A stretch of DNA of 64,000 nt from Bact-08 sp964533215 (GTDB taxonomy: Bacteria > Bacteroidota > Bacteroidia > Bacteroidales > UBA932): NCBI GenBank assembly GCA_964533215.1, contig CAZHLJ010000001.1, forward strand, positions 1 through 64,000. Direction: 5' to 3'. The notes under the pieces were generated by a model. The model did not search any database and was not told the origin of the DNA. It saw nothing but the letters and a program-made list of their open reading frames with translations. Shown piece by piece: positions 8,466 to 16,522 of this stretch (position 1 is its first letter; each line of letters opens with the position of its first letter). The translations under genes and the position numbers were made by a program.

Positions 8466-9008
8466 TTAAATCTTAGGTAAGGCATTGAAATAGTTTATCA
8501 ATGCATCACCACTTGATGGTCTGATCATCTTTGGATCAACAACTTTTCCATCAGGGCCTATCAGGATAAAACGAGGAATAGTTGGAATAACAAAAGCATT
8601 TGAGATAGTTCTGTCACCTCCATTGTGTAGCTGTATTCCTGACATCTCTTTTTCGGCAACTGTTTTCTTCCATGCCTCAATATCCTTATCTACCGATACA
8701 CTTACAAAAACAATGTTTTTACCATGCATTTTCTTTTCAGCTTCTTTCAGAAAAGGAATTTCACCTTTACAAGGACCACACCATGAAGCCCATACATCCA
8801 GGTATACATATTTACCTGCGAAGTCAGAAAGAGAAACCTCTTTTCCGTTAATGTCTTTGTGCTTAAAATTAGGAGCCTGGTCACCAGCTTTCAGTCCCTC
8901 TTTCACCTCTTCAGCTACCTTTGGTGCTGTAGTTGTTTGCTGAGAATACGCATTACAAGAAAAAAATGCGATAACGGCGAACGTTGTCAGTTGTTTAATT
9001 AGATTCAT
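8466..9008 (-). CDS. TlpA-like periplasmic thioredoxin-fold protein
   Basis: A 180-residue exported thiol-disulfide protein. Residues 1-22 are a signal peptide. The thioredoxin-fold domain follows with WASWCGPC (Cys77 and Cys80) and the AhpC/TSA-type opening GDQAPNFKHKDINGKEVSLSDFAGKYVYLDVW. The cis-Pro loop reads VIPTIPRFILI. TlpA/ResA relatives reduce disulfides in periplasmic apo-cytochromes or other secreted proteins; the partner is unknown here. Single-gene unit: the upstream side faces the divergent pirin gene, and a hairpin closes the downstream side. A minus-strand TATATTTG box lies about 25 bases before the start. Confidence 0.9.
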   Translation of the reverse strand: MNLIKQLTTFAVIAFFSCNAYSQQTTTAPKVAEEVKEGLKAGDQAPNFKHKDINGKEVSLSDFAGKYVYLDVWASWCGPCKGEIPFLKEAEKKMHGKNIVFVSVSVDKDIEAWKKTVAEKEMSGIQLHNGGDRTISNAFVIPTIPRFILIGPDGKVVDPKMIRPSSGDALINYFNALPKI

Positions 9009-9033
9009 TTTGTTTTAATTTGTTTTATTAAAA

Positions 9034-9041
9034 CAAATATA
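9034..9041 (-). promoter_or_regulatory. -7 box (TATATTTG) of the TlpA-like gene
   Basis: On the minus strand the bases read TATATTTG, a full TAnnTTTG match about 25 bases before the start codon. A TTG lies roughly 24 bases further upstream, wider than the usual spacing. Confidence 0.5.
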
Positions 9042-9106
9042 AGACAATATTAATAGCATTTCCATCAATTTATTAGTGTTAGAGTGATAATTATCTTATA
9101 AAATCG

Positions 9107-9114
9107 TATTTTTG
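9107..9114 (+). promoter_or_regulatory. -7 box (TATTTTTG) of the pirin gene
   Basis: A full TAnnTTTG match 40 bases before the pirin start codon, in the divergent spacer with the TlpA-like gene. No good -33 TTTG is visible. Confidence 0.5.
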
Positions 9115-9154
9115 ATTTAAATGTCGTTTTATCGTTGAAATAATATTTACAATT

Positions 9155-10027
9155 ATGACTAAGAGAAAATGTACACAAACCATAAGAGGGCAAAACGCTA
9201 CTGACGGAGCGGGAGTTCACTTGCGGAGAGTTCTCGGATTAATGACAGTAAAAGACTTTGATCCGTTTTTGATGCTGGATGGTTTTGACTCTTCAAATCC
9301 TCAGGATTATATCAAGGGGTTTCCATGGCATCCCCATCGCGGAATTGAAACAGTAACCTATCTATTGAAAGGAGAGATTGAGCATGGCGATAGCCTGGGC
9401 AACGCCGGTACTATAGGCAATCTTCAATGTCAGTGGATGACAGCCGGATCAGGCATTATCCATCAAGAGATGCCTAGGGCTTCTGAACTAATGTTGGGAT
9501 GCCAGCTATGGGTGAACCTTCCGAAGGAACACAAGATGACATATCCCACCTATCGTGATATCAAACAGGAAGATGTCTCTACGGTTATAGAAGAGAATGC
9601 GACTGTCAGAGTCCTCTCTGGATATTACAGCAAACACAAAGGGCCAGTTAAGGGTGAGTATATAAAGGTACAGTATTTGGATATAGACCTGGAGCCAAAT
9701 TCTATCTGGCGATACAAGGAGACTCCCAACGACCAGACTCTTTTCCTGTACTTGATAGACGGTACCCTGGCGGCAGATGATGATCTTACCCGCTTCGAAG
9801 ATAAAGCCTGTGCAATACTCATGACTGCCTCCTCCGAAATGGCTTCTGATTATGATGAAGTGCGTGTGAAGTCAGGAGATAAAGGAGCCAGGTTTTTTCT
9901 GATTGCTGCCAAGCCTCTTAAGGAACCGATTGCGTGGGGTGGTCCTATTGTGATGAACACAAATGAAGAACTGGAAAAAGCTTTCCTGGAACTGGACAAC
10001 AAGACATTTATCAAACACAATAAATAA
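9155..10027 (+). CDS. Pirin family protein
   Basis: A 290-residue bicupin. The N-terminal cupin has the metal-binding set PWHPHRGIETVTYLL (His59, His61) and GSGIIHQEMP (His and Glu near residue 104), the four ligands that hold Fe in pirins. The second cupin is degenerate, as is usual. Some bacterial pirins oxidise flavonoids such as quercetin and others modulate metabolic enzymes, so the role here is open. Length is normal. It is followed after 7 bases by a DUF2007 gene and probably shares its transcript. Confidence 0.93.
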   Translation: MTKRKCTQTIRGQNATDGAGVHLRRVLGLMTVKDFDPFLMLDGFDSSNPQDYIKGFPWHPHRGIETVTYLLKGEIEHGDSLGNAGTIGNLQCQWMTAGSGIIHQEMPRASELMLGCQLWVNLPKEHKMTYPTYRDIKQEDVSTVIEENATVRVLSGYYSKHKGPVKGEYIKVQYLDIDLEPNSIWRYKETPNDQTLFLYLIDGTLAADDDLTRFEDKACAILMTASSEMASDYDEVRVKSGDKGARFFLIAAKPLKEPIAWGGPIVMNTNEELEKAFLELDNKTFIKHNK

Positions 10028-10034
10028 GTTAACA

Positions 10035-10517
10035 ATGAATGAATTTAAAACAATAATCTCATTTACATATCCACATGAGGCTCACCTCGCTAAGGGATAC
10101 TTGGAATCTAATGGTATTGAGACTTTTATAGAAAATGAGTTCACCGTACAGGCCAATAACTTCTATTCCAATGCTATAGGTGGTGTCAAATTATTGGTAA
10201 AGGATTCAGATTACGATGAAGGACTGAAGCTACTTAAAGATGTAGGCTATATAAAGGAGCCTGAGTCGGAAAAAAATCTAAAAAGGAATCTCCTGAACAA
10301 AACAGAGATAGTCCAGATTGACAGTAAGATTAATGAAAAAACATGCCCTTTTTGCAAATCTGAAAATATTGGCAAGAGCAAAAATTTCAGCATTTTTATG
10401 ATTCCATTGTTCTATATTTTAGGAGGTCTTTTCCCAATCTACCGCTCTGCATATATTTGTTTCGATTGCGGGAAGGAGTGGCGATGGAAAATCGTACCTT
10501 TGTCTCGAATTAAATGA
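10035..10517 (+). CDS. DUF2007 domain protein with C-terminal zinc ribbon
   Basis: The first 75 residues match DUF2007, a small ferredoxin-like putative signal-transducing domain (FTYPHEAHLAKGYLESNGIETFIENE). A zinc ribbon follows, with CPFC near 101-104 and CFDC in the C-terminal part. Between the Cys pairs is a hydrophobic stretch (FMIPLFYILGGLFPI) that could insert in the membrane or bury in the fold. The start was set at the ATG eight bases after the pirin stop; a longer in-frame start inside pirin is unlikely. The GtrA gene follows at once. Confidence 0.8.
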   Translation: MNEFKTIISFTYPHEAHLAKGYLESNGIETFIENEFTVQANNFYSNAIGGVKLLVKDSDYDEGLKLLKDVGYIKEPESEKNLKRNLLNKTEIVQIDSKINEKTCPFCKSENIGKSKNFSIFMIPLFYILGGLFPIYRSAYICFDCGKEWRWKIVPLSRIK

Positions 10518-10518
10518 T

Positions 10519-11004
10519 ATGAGAAAATTATTTGAGAGCGTTGGTGACTGGATAAGGAAAATAATAGACCTGTTTTATCCTCTTTTCCGCAAATACATGT
10601 CACTACGTTTCTTCCGCTACGGAGTCACAGGCGTTGCCAACCTGATGTTCGACTGGGTCCTATATTTCGTAATCTACAATTTTGTACTGCAGCACAGAAT
10701 GCTGAACCTCTATTTCGTAACACTTAGCTCTCACATCGCATCCCTTGCAATCAAGATTCCAATTGTTCTTTTTACCGGCTTTTTATTGCAGAAGTATGTA
10801 ACCTTTTCCAGTTCAGATCTTCGAGGGCATGTTCAGCTCTTCCGATACTTGGTTGTTTTTGGCATTAATCTTTTAATCAATTACATAGGTCTGAAAATAT
10901 TAGTAGAGGGCTTGAGTTTCTATCCTTCTGTAGCTAATATGACTGTATCAGTCTTTACCGTTTTTGTAAGCTACTTCATGCAAAAGAAATACACATTCCG
11001 GTAA
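10519..11004 (+). CDS. GtrA family membrane protein
   Basis: A 161-residue protein with four predicted membrane helices and the GtrA-type opening FFRYGVTGVANLMFDWVLYFVIY. GtrA proteins are thought to flip undecaprenyl-linked sugars or otherwise serve cell-surface polysaccharide synthesis. The C-terminal end FVSYFMQKKYTFR is typical of the family. No glycosyltransferase is adjacent, so the partner pathway is unknown. The next gene starts at the base after the stop. Confidence 0.9.
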   Translation: MRKLFESVGDWIRKIIDLFYPLFRKYMSLRFFRYGVTGVANLMFDWVLYFVIYNFVLQHRMLNLYFVTLSSHIASLAIKIPIVLFTGFLLQKYVTFSSSDLRGHVQLFRYLVVFGINLLINYIGLKILVEGLSFYPSVANMTVSVFTVFVSYFMQKKYTFR

Positions 11005-11589
11005 ATGAAAAATGAGCATATAGAACTACATCCGCTGGAGCCTTTTTTACCTCCACACGCCAAAGTTCTGCTTTTAGGGAGTTTCCCGCCTCCTCAGAAC
11101 CGATGGTCTATGAATTTCTTCTATCCCAACTTTCAAAACGACATGTGGCGGATAATGGGGCATATATTTTATGACGAACCTTTGCATTTTGTTTCAGGGA
11201 AGAGGTTTAATGAGGCTTTGGTGCGTCAGTTCTGCGAAGAGAAGGGGATTGCGCTGTTCGATACGGCACAATCTGTCATCCGCAAGAACAAGAATGCCTC
11301 TGATAACTTTCTGGAAGTTGTCACACATATCGATTTAATCTCCATACTGTCCAAAATTCCCGAATGCACCACAATAGCCACTACGGGACAGAAAGCCACA
11401 GAGACCCTGCTCACGGTTCTTGCAGAAATTGACCCCCAAACTCAATTGTCCCTGCCATCTCCTGGGACATATATCACATTTCATTTCCACCAAAGACCCA
11501 TACGCCTTTACAGAATGCCATCCTCCTCCCGAGCATATCCAAAGCCATTAAAGGAAAAAGCAGAATCTTACAGAAAACTATTTGCGTAA
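11005..11589 (+). CDS. Uracil-DNA glycosylase superfamily protein
   Basis: A 194-residue protein of the uracil-DNA-glycosylase superfamily. KVLLLGSFPPPQNRWSMNFFYPNFQNDMWRI carries the GSFP motif that replaces the classic GQDPY, plus the FFYPN segment of the 'DNA-deoxyinosine glycosylase/MUG-like' branch. The C-terminal leucine-loop region reads LPSPGTYITF and MPSSSRAYP. It probably removes damaged or deaminated bases, but substrate preference cannot be read from sequence. It abuts the GtrA stop, so it is likely co-transcribed. Confidence 0.85.
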   Translation: MKNEHIELHPLEPFLPPHAKVLLLGSFPPPQNRWSMNFFYPNFQNDMWRIMGHIFYDEPLHFVSGKRFNEALVRQFCEEKGIALFDTAQSVIRKNKNASDNFLEVVTHIDLISILSKIPECTTIATTGQKATETLLTVLAEIDPQTQLSLPSPGTYITFHFHQRPIRLYRMPSSSRAYPKPLKEKAESYRKLFA

Positions 11590-11648
11590 TTTGCATTTAT
11601 TCAGAATAAGTGTTACTTTGCACATTATTAGATAGATGCATATAAATT

Positions 11649-12671
11649 ATGAAAAACAAAGTGCTACTGGTGCTTGGTGTATTGTTATTATCTCAGATAT
11701 CAACCGCCCAAACCTATTACAAACCCGGTTATGTAATTACAAATTCTGCCGACACATTATCTGGCAATATTGATTACCGAGGTGACATATTAATGGGAAG
11801 CATATGCAAATTCAAGACGGATTCCGGTATAGTTAAGCTGTATTCGCCAAAAGACATCGTTTCATACAGGTTCATAAATAGTAAATATTATGTTTCCCGC
11901 GAGATAAATGACAAGGCATTCTTTTTAGAATACCTTATTAAAGGAAAGGTTAATATTTACTATCTTAGAGATGATGCCGGCGATCACTATTACATAGATA
12001 AGGAGGGTCTCCGGCTTTCCGAGATTATATATAAAGAGGGAATCAAATCTGTAAATAATTCTGATTGCTTCTACCACACTACGTTGCACATAGGTGTTTT
12101 AAAGTATTACATGCAGGATGCTCCGGAATTATTTCCAATAATTGAAAATTTAAAGCAGATTAATAAGTATACTTTGACAAAACTGGCTGAAATTTATAAT
12201 ACAAAAAAGAGAGAAGGAAACCCTATTGCATATAAAAAGAGACAGCCATTAGTTCAAATAGATTTAGAGGCAACCGGTGGCATTATAAAATTTGAAGATC
12301 CTGGTGAGATAAATGATAAATATAACTTTTGTGGAGGAGTGCTTGCGCATATATGGATGCCAAATGTAAATGAGAAGTTATTCTTCAGGACAGGAATACT
12401 TTACTCAAGTTTTGATTTTAGAATTCCCTTACAAATTGAATACATATATCCTAAAAATATAATACGGCCTAAGGTAGCGATAGGCATTAATATGTATCGG
12501 TCCTTGGAACATTCGATTGCATTTATGGGTGGTGTTAACATCAAAATTTCCGAGTCAATTTTTGGATCGGTCAATTGTGACATCGATTTCACGCCGATTG
12601 ATGCTGTTACAATATTTGCCAGTAGAAAATTATCCCATAGCTTTTCGGCAGGAATTCTTGTAAAACTATAA
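11649..12671 (+). CDS. Secreted protein with probable outer-membrane barrel
   Basis: A 340-residue protein with a signal peptide (MKNKVLLVLGVLLLSQISTAQ). Residues about 25-130 are a beta-rich region (YKPGYVITNSADTLSGNIDYR) that I have seen only in hypothetical Bacteroidetes proteins. The last 130 residues alternate hydrophobic and polar residues (LFFRTGILYSSFDFRI, AFMGGVNIKIS, HSFSAGILVKL), the pattern of a small PorT-like barrel ending in a beta signal. Function unknown. The secreted hydrolase gene follows after four bases. Confidence 0.7.
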   Translation: MKNKVLLVLGVLLLSQISTAQTYYKPGYVITNSADTLSGNIDYRGDILMGSICKFKTDSGIVKLYSPKDIVSYRFINSKYYVSREINDKAFFLEYLIKGKVNIYYLRDDAGDHYYIDKEGLRLSEIIYKEGIKSVNNSDCFYHTTLHIGVLKYYMQDAPELFPIIENLKQINKYTLTKLAEIYNTKKREGNPIAYKKRQPLVQIDLEATGGIIKFEDPGEINDKYNFCGGVLAHIWMPNVNEKLFFRTGILYSSFDFRIPLQIEYIYPKNIIRPKVAIGINMYRSLEHSIAFMGGVNIKISESIFGSVNCDIDFTPIDAVTIFASRKLSHSFSAGILVKL

Positions 12672-12675
12672 ATTC

Positions 12676-13602
12676 ATGAAAAAAACAATCATTCTAATAT
12701 CCGCAATCTGTCTTTTTTCCGAATTGTCAGCTCAAAATCTGACAGTTGCTTCATACAATATCCGATACGAGAATCAGGATGACGTCTCTAAAGGAAATGG
12801 ATGGAAGCAGCGCTGCCCTATTGTCACAAAGCTTATCCGTTTTCACGATTTTGATATTTTCGGCGCACAGGAGGTGCTAAACGGACAGTTGATAGACATG
12901 CTTGATCAATTACCCGGATATGACTATACTGGCGTAGGAAGGATAAATGGACTTAAGGATGGAGAATTCTCTCCAATATTCTACAACACTATGAGGCTTG
13001 AACTTTTAAAGTCGGGCAATTTCTGGCTGTCGGAAACCGATGACAAACCAAGCGTTGGATGGGATGCCGCCTTACCAAGGATATGCTCGTGGGGTAAGTT
13101 TAAAGAGAAGAGTAGTGGCAAGTGTTTCTGGTTTTTCAACCTTCATATGGACCATGTCGGTGTTAAGGCAAGGTTGGAAAGTTCAAGGCTTGTCATTCAA
13201 AAGATAAAGACTCTAACAGCCGGAGAACCTTTCATACTCACCGGAGATTTTAACATGGACCAGACAAGCGAAGGCTACAAGCTCTTTGCAACATCACAGA
13301 TAATGCAGGATTCGTATGACATCGCTGATCTCCGCTATGCGCTTAATGGCACATTCAACGATTTCAATCCAACACTTAAAACTGATAGCCGTATAGACCA
13401 TATTTTTGTCCGTAGAGGCGCTCATGTGCTCCGCTACGGAGTCCTGACAGATTCTTATCGCATAGAAGCCAAAACTCCCACAGAAAATATCCAATCCGGC
13501 AACTTCCCAAAAGAGGTCTCTCTGAAAAAATTTGAGAACAGGCTTCCTTCAGACCATTTCCCTGTGAAGATAGAGGTAAATTTGACAGATCCTATACTTT
13601 AG
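12676..13602 (+). CDS. Secreted endonuclease/exonuclease/phosphatase (EEP) family protein
   Basis: A 308-residue exported metal-dependent hydrolase. After the signal peptide (ISAICLFSELSAQ) come the EEP motifs: SYNIRYEN (Asn), GAQEV (metal-binding Glu), HMDHVG, GDFNMD (catalytic Asp and Asn), RIDHIFV, and SDHFPV (terminal Asp-His pair). The family includes DNases, sphingomyelinases and inositol phosphatases; Bacteroidota members with a signal peptide are common and usually uncharacterised. The 3' end overlaps the convergent CBS gene by 11 bases. Confidence 0.93.
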   Translation: MKKTIILISAICLFSELSAQNLTVASYNIRYENQDDVSKGNGWKQRCPIVTKLIRFHDFDIFGAQEVLNGQLIDMLDQLPGYDYTGVGRINGLKDGEFSPIFYNTMRLELLKSGNFWLSETDDKPSVGWDAALPRICSWGKFKEKSSGKCFWFFNLHMDHVGVKARLESSRLVIQKIKTLTAGEPFILTGDFNMDQTSEGYKLFATSQIMQDSYDIADLRYALNGTFNDFNPTLKTDSRIDHIFVRRGAHVLRYGVLTDSYRIEAKTPTENIQSGNFPKEVSLKKFENRLPSDHFPVKIEVNLTDPIL

Positions 13603-14353
13603 CCTTGTCAAGAATCATGTTGTTTGTAACCAGACCAAGCACTGGTTCCGAAGCACTTCCTGTCTGAGTGATAAATACATCCAGGCACTCAGCAATGGAA
13701 TCCATAACCTTTTTTGCATCATAAAGGCTTGCATCTATAGCAACCAATCCAAAACCACGGGTCAATGAGTTCTTTATCTTATAATCCGTAGACTCCAGAA
13801 TATCTTTCAATGTCAATGCATCAACCTTATCTGCTGTTTTATACTCATTGTATTTAAGGACAATAAACTCATGGAACGTACTTCTGTGAATTATGCATTT
13901 TAAGATATCACCCTTACTGAAAACAGCAAAACGGTTATATTGTTTAAAATTTTCATATTCCAGGATTTTAGAAATCAGGTTGTCTTTCTCTGTGTCAAAA
14001 TCCAGTCTCTCAAGTTTTTTTACAGGAATCATGACATCCTTTACCTTCAATTTTGCAATCTTCTCCTCTGTTGTTAGAGAATTGATGACTTTTTGATAAG
14101 ATTGTGAAGCCGCTTCAAAATTGCTTTTTCCAAAATAAAAGGCAAGGACTGTTCCAATCCATGTGCCCCAAAGCGGCAACAGCGATTGACCGATAAACTC
14201 CAGATTAACTTCACCCGTAGTTTTTGGATTGCAAAGAATAACAATGGCAATGGCAATCGTCATTGCTATTACAGCAGAGGTAATAATGATAGCAATTATG
14301 TTCCGCAACCACCAACTATCTTCAATTGGCAAGTTCTTTTCGTCTTCTTTCAT
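13592..14353 (-). CDS. Membrane-anchored CBS-pair protein
   Basis: A 253-residue protein with two N-terminal membrane helices (NIIAIIITSAVIAMTIAIAI and SLLPLWGTWIGTVLAFYFG, near 18-75). A cytoplasmic part then resembles a tandem CBS domain: VKDVMIPVKKLERLDFDTE starts the first repeat, and LKDILES...FGLVAIDASLYDAKKVMDSI the second. CBS pairs usually sense adenosine nucleotides. No transporter or enzyme domain is attached, so it may act as a sensor or adaptor. It overlaps the convergent EEP gene by 11 bases and stands alone as a transcription unit. Confidence 0.75.
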   Translation of the reverse strand: MKEDEKNLPIEDSWWLRNIIAIIITSAVIAMTIAIAIVILCNPKTTGEVNLEFIGQSLLPLWGTWIGTVLAFYFGKSNFEAASQSYQKVINSLTTEEKIAKLKVKDVMIPVKKLERLDFDTEKDNLISKILEYENFKQYNRFAVFSKGDILKCIIHRSTFHEFIVLKYNEYKTADKVDALTLKDILESTDYKIKNSLTRGFGLVAIDASLYDAKKVMDSIAECLDVFITQTGSASEPVLGLVTNNMILDKAKV

Positions 14354-14741
14354 AATTTATGATTTTTTTCGTTCGAAATCTTTACTATTAAATCTCTCTT
14401 GTGGTATAAATTTAATCCCAGATGTATCTGCCAAAGAGAAAAAGTTCAGACAGATTTAATGCACGTTGTGTATTTCTACCAGTGCTGCTGAAAGAGGAAT
14501 CCGCACTGTGGATCCGCTCAACAACTCTTTTATGACATACAGGCCTTTCCCGTAATGTAAAAGAGTCTCGAAAAATTTGTAAAAAGTTATATAAAGATGT
14601 GATATTTAAATGAATTATGCAATAAGCCAACTTTAATGAGTTATTAAAACACAAAGATTTTGGAGAATTCTTAAACAAGAGTATATTTACATCAGCCTAA
14701 TGGTGTAGTTTTGTCTAGGTCAATGTTTATAGTTTTATTTA
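14354..14741. other. 388-base gene-free region upstream of the ECF sigma gene
   Basis: This spacer separates the minus-strand CBS gene from the plus-strand import locus. It holds an imperfect inverted repeat (ACTCTTTTA at 14524-14532 with TAAAAGAGT at 14558-14566, with CAT/ATG extending it) and a TAnnTTTG box at 14706-14713. An 88-codon minus-strand frame at 14412-14678 shows no family resemblance and no start context, so I do not call it a gene. The rest shows nothing I can name. Confidence 0.6.
14706..14713 (+). promoter_or_regulatory. -7 box (TAGTTTTG) of the ECF sigma/import locus
   Basis: A full TAnnTTTG match 28 bases before the sigma start codon. The -33 position has only T-rich sequence, so this is probable rather than certain. 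Confidence 0.5.
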
Positions 14742-15287
14742 ATGAGTACGGCACAACAATTAGATGATATTTTTTACGAAGAACTCTATAAAAAATATTA
14801 TTCTCCAATAACATGCTTTGTCCACACGTATCTTTATGATATAAGCAAGGCTGAGGATATTGCTCAAAAGACCTTTATGCTTTTATGGGAGAAACGCGAA
14901 GAGATAGACCTGAATAAGTCCGTAAAGTCCTATTTATTCACAACTGCCAAAAATCTGGCGATAGATCATCTTAAACATAAAAAAATACAGCAGAAATTCT
15001 TTGATGAGCAAATTACCGAAATCTCTCATATAGAGCATGATTTAAACATTGAGGCATTGACTATTCTTAACGAAGAGGAGATTGAAAGGCACTTAAAGAT
15101 AAAACGAATAATCCTGGACCTTCCTCTTAGCGATCGAAAAATATTTATTCTCAGCAAGTTTGATAACCTTACTTATAGTGAAATTGCTGAAATATTAGGT
15201 ATTTCTCCCAAAACTGTCGAGAAAAGAATTTCGCTGTCTATAAAATTTTTAAGAAAAAAAATCACACTTTATATAATCACACTATAG
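14742..15287 (+). CDS. ECF-type RNA polymerase sigma factor (FecI-like)
   Basis: A 181-residue sigma-70 family factor with region 2 (YYSPITCFVHTYLYDISKAEDIAQKTFMLLWEKR, in two parts) and region 4 (LTYSEIAEILGISPKTVEKRI). It directs RNA polymerase to the promoter of the import genes when its anti-sigma partner lets go. The FecR-type anti-sigma gene follows by 52 bases and the SusC receptor, with a signalling STN domain, comes next: the standard trans-envelope arrangement. Length is typical of Bacteroidales FecI-like factors. Confidence 0.95.
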   Translation: MSTAQQLDDIFYEELYKKYYSPITCFVHTYLYDISKAEDIAQKTFMLLWEKREEIDLNKSVKSYLFTTAKNLAIDHLKHKKIQQKFFDEQITEISHIEHDLNIEALTILNEEEIERHLKIKRIILDLPLSDRKIFILSKFDNLTYSEIAEILGISPKTVEKRISLSIKFLRKKITLYIITL

Positions 15288-15339
15288 GGTATATCATAAA
15301 CCAATCGTATTAGTATACAAAGAGAAATTGTAAACTAAT

Positions 15340-16458
15340 ATGAGGCGAACTATTTTTAACTATTTTGAAGGAAAACTCTCCAAAGAAGAATCCGAAAAGC
15401 TATTTGAAGAGATACAAAGATCTCCAAAGGCAAAAAGAGAGTATCTTGAGATAAAGAACTTCCAGGCTTTCCGTAATGCCGCAACCAAGCGCATAAATGG
15501 ATTCCCCTACAAACAAAAGGAAAGAAGGTTTCGTATATTATATACTGTAGCCGGCGTGTGCTCCTGTCTTATAATTTTACTGATATTCAACAATCTACAC
15601 ATTAGCAACAGAGAAAAATCGGCATTGACTCAAATGGCGGCCATTTCCGATTCAATAAACAATGCAGCAAAGAGAGCGGGCTCAGCTGTGTTGCAGCTTG
15701 CAAGCGGTGAGGAGTTGCAGATTGAGAATAACAGTGCTGAAATCAAAAACATAGATGAATTTGTCAGGCAAAACAGCCTCGAGGCCGTTACTGACGGCAA
15801 AAAAGCAAACCCTCAGATTGCAGCAAAGAAGTTAAATACAATAAAGGTTACATCAAAGAATGATTATCTTCTTACACTATATGACGGAACAAAAGTCTGG
15901 TTAAAAAAAGATGCCCGGATTTCATTTCCTGATAAATTCGACAGTGACAGAAGATATGTCGAGCTTGATGGAGAAGCCTACTTCAGTGTTGCAAAAAATC
16001 CCCTATCACCATTCGTAATAAAGACAAATAGTGCACAGGTTACCGTGTTGGGAACAGAGTTCAATCTAGATACAAAATCCAAGGAATTTGTTTTAAGCAT
16101 CGTTAGCGGAAAGGTTGCCGTGGCCACTGAGGGCAGGGAAGATATGACTCTGACAAAAAATCAGCAACTTACCATAGACAAATCTGGCCAATATTCTGTT
16201 GAAGAGTTTGATTGCTTCATATACAAAGCATGGACTCAAGGATATTTCCTCTTTATAAATCGGACACTTCCCTCTATACTTAAGCAGTTAGGAGAATGGT
16301 ATGAGGTAGACATCGAATTGCAGTCTTCTAAATACGACAAGGAGTTATTCAACGGCAAATACAATATCACAAAAGGTTTTGATGAACTGATCAAAACATT
16401 GCAGATGTCATACAACTTCACTTTCTACATGAAGGATGGCAAGCTCTATATAGAATAA
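15340..16458 (+). CDS. FecR family anti-sigma factor
   Basis: A 372-residue inner-membrane protein. The N-terminal 65 residues are the cytoplasmic sigma-binding part (EGKLSKEESEKLFEEI). One membrane helix follows near 67-89 (ILYTVAGVCSCLIILLIF). The periplasmic FecR domain spans about 185-255 (LYDGTKVWLKKDARISFP; ELDGEAYFSVAKNP; VLGTEFNL), and a C-terminal DUF4974 region (PSILKQLGEWYEVDIEL) can meet the STN domain of the receptor. It keeps the upstream sigma factor inactive until the SusC receptor signals. The extra-long linker between helix and FecR domain (about 95 residues) is common in Bacteroidetes. Confidence 0.95.
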   Translation: MRRTIFNYFEGKLSKEESEKLFEEIQRSPKAKREYLEIKNFQAFRNAATKRINGFPYKQKERRFRILYTVAGVCSCLIILLIFNNLHISNREKSALTQMAAISDSINNAAKRAGSAVLQLASGEELQIENNSAEIKNIDEFVRQNSLEAVTDGKKANPQIAAKKLNTIKVTSKNDYLLTLYDGTKVWLKKDARISFPDKFDSDRRYVELDGEAYFSVAKNPLSPFVIKTNSAQVTVLGTEFNLDTKSKEFVLSIVSGKVAVATEGREDMTLTKNQQLTIDKSGQYSVEEFDCFIYKAWTQGYFLFINRTLPSILKQLGEWYEVDIELQSSKYDKELFNGKYNITKGFDELIKTLQMSYNFTFYMKDGKLYIE

Positions 16459-16522
16459 AAACAATAATATTTCTCATTTAACCAAATTTTATTAACACCA
16501 AAACAATAACTTAACTAACTCT

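Noticed and set aside
14412..14678. 88-codon minus-strand reading frame in the gene-free region
   Set aside because: No family resemblance, composition unlike neighbours, and it overlaps the inverted repeat; treated as non-coding.
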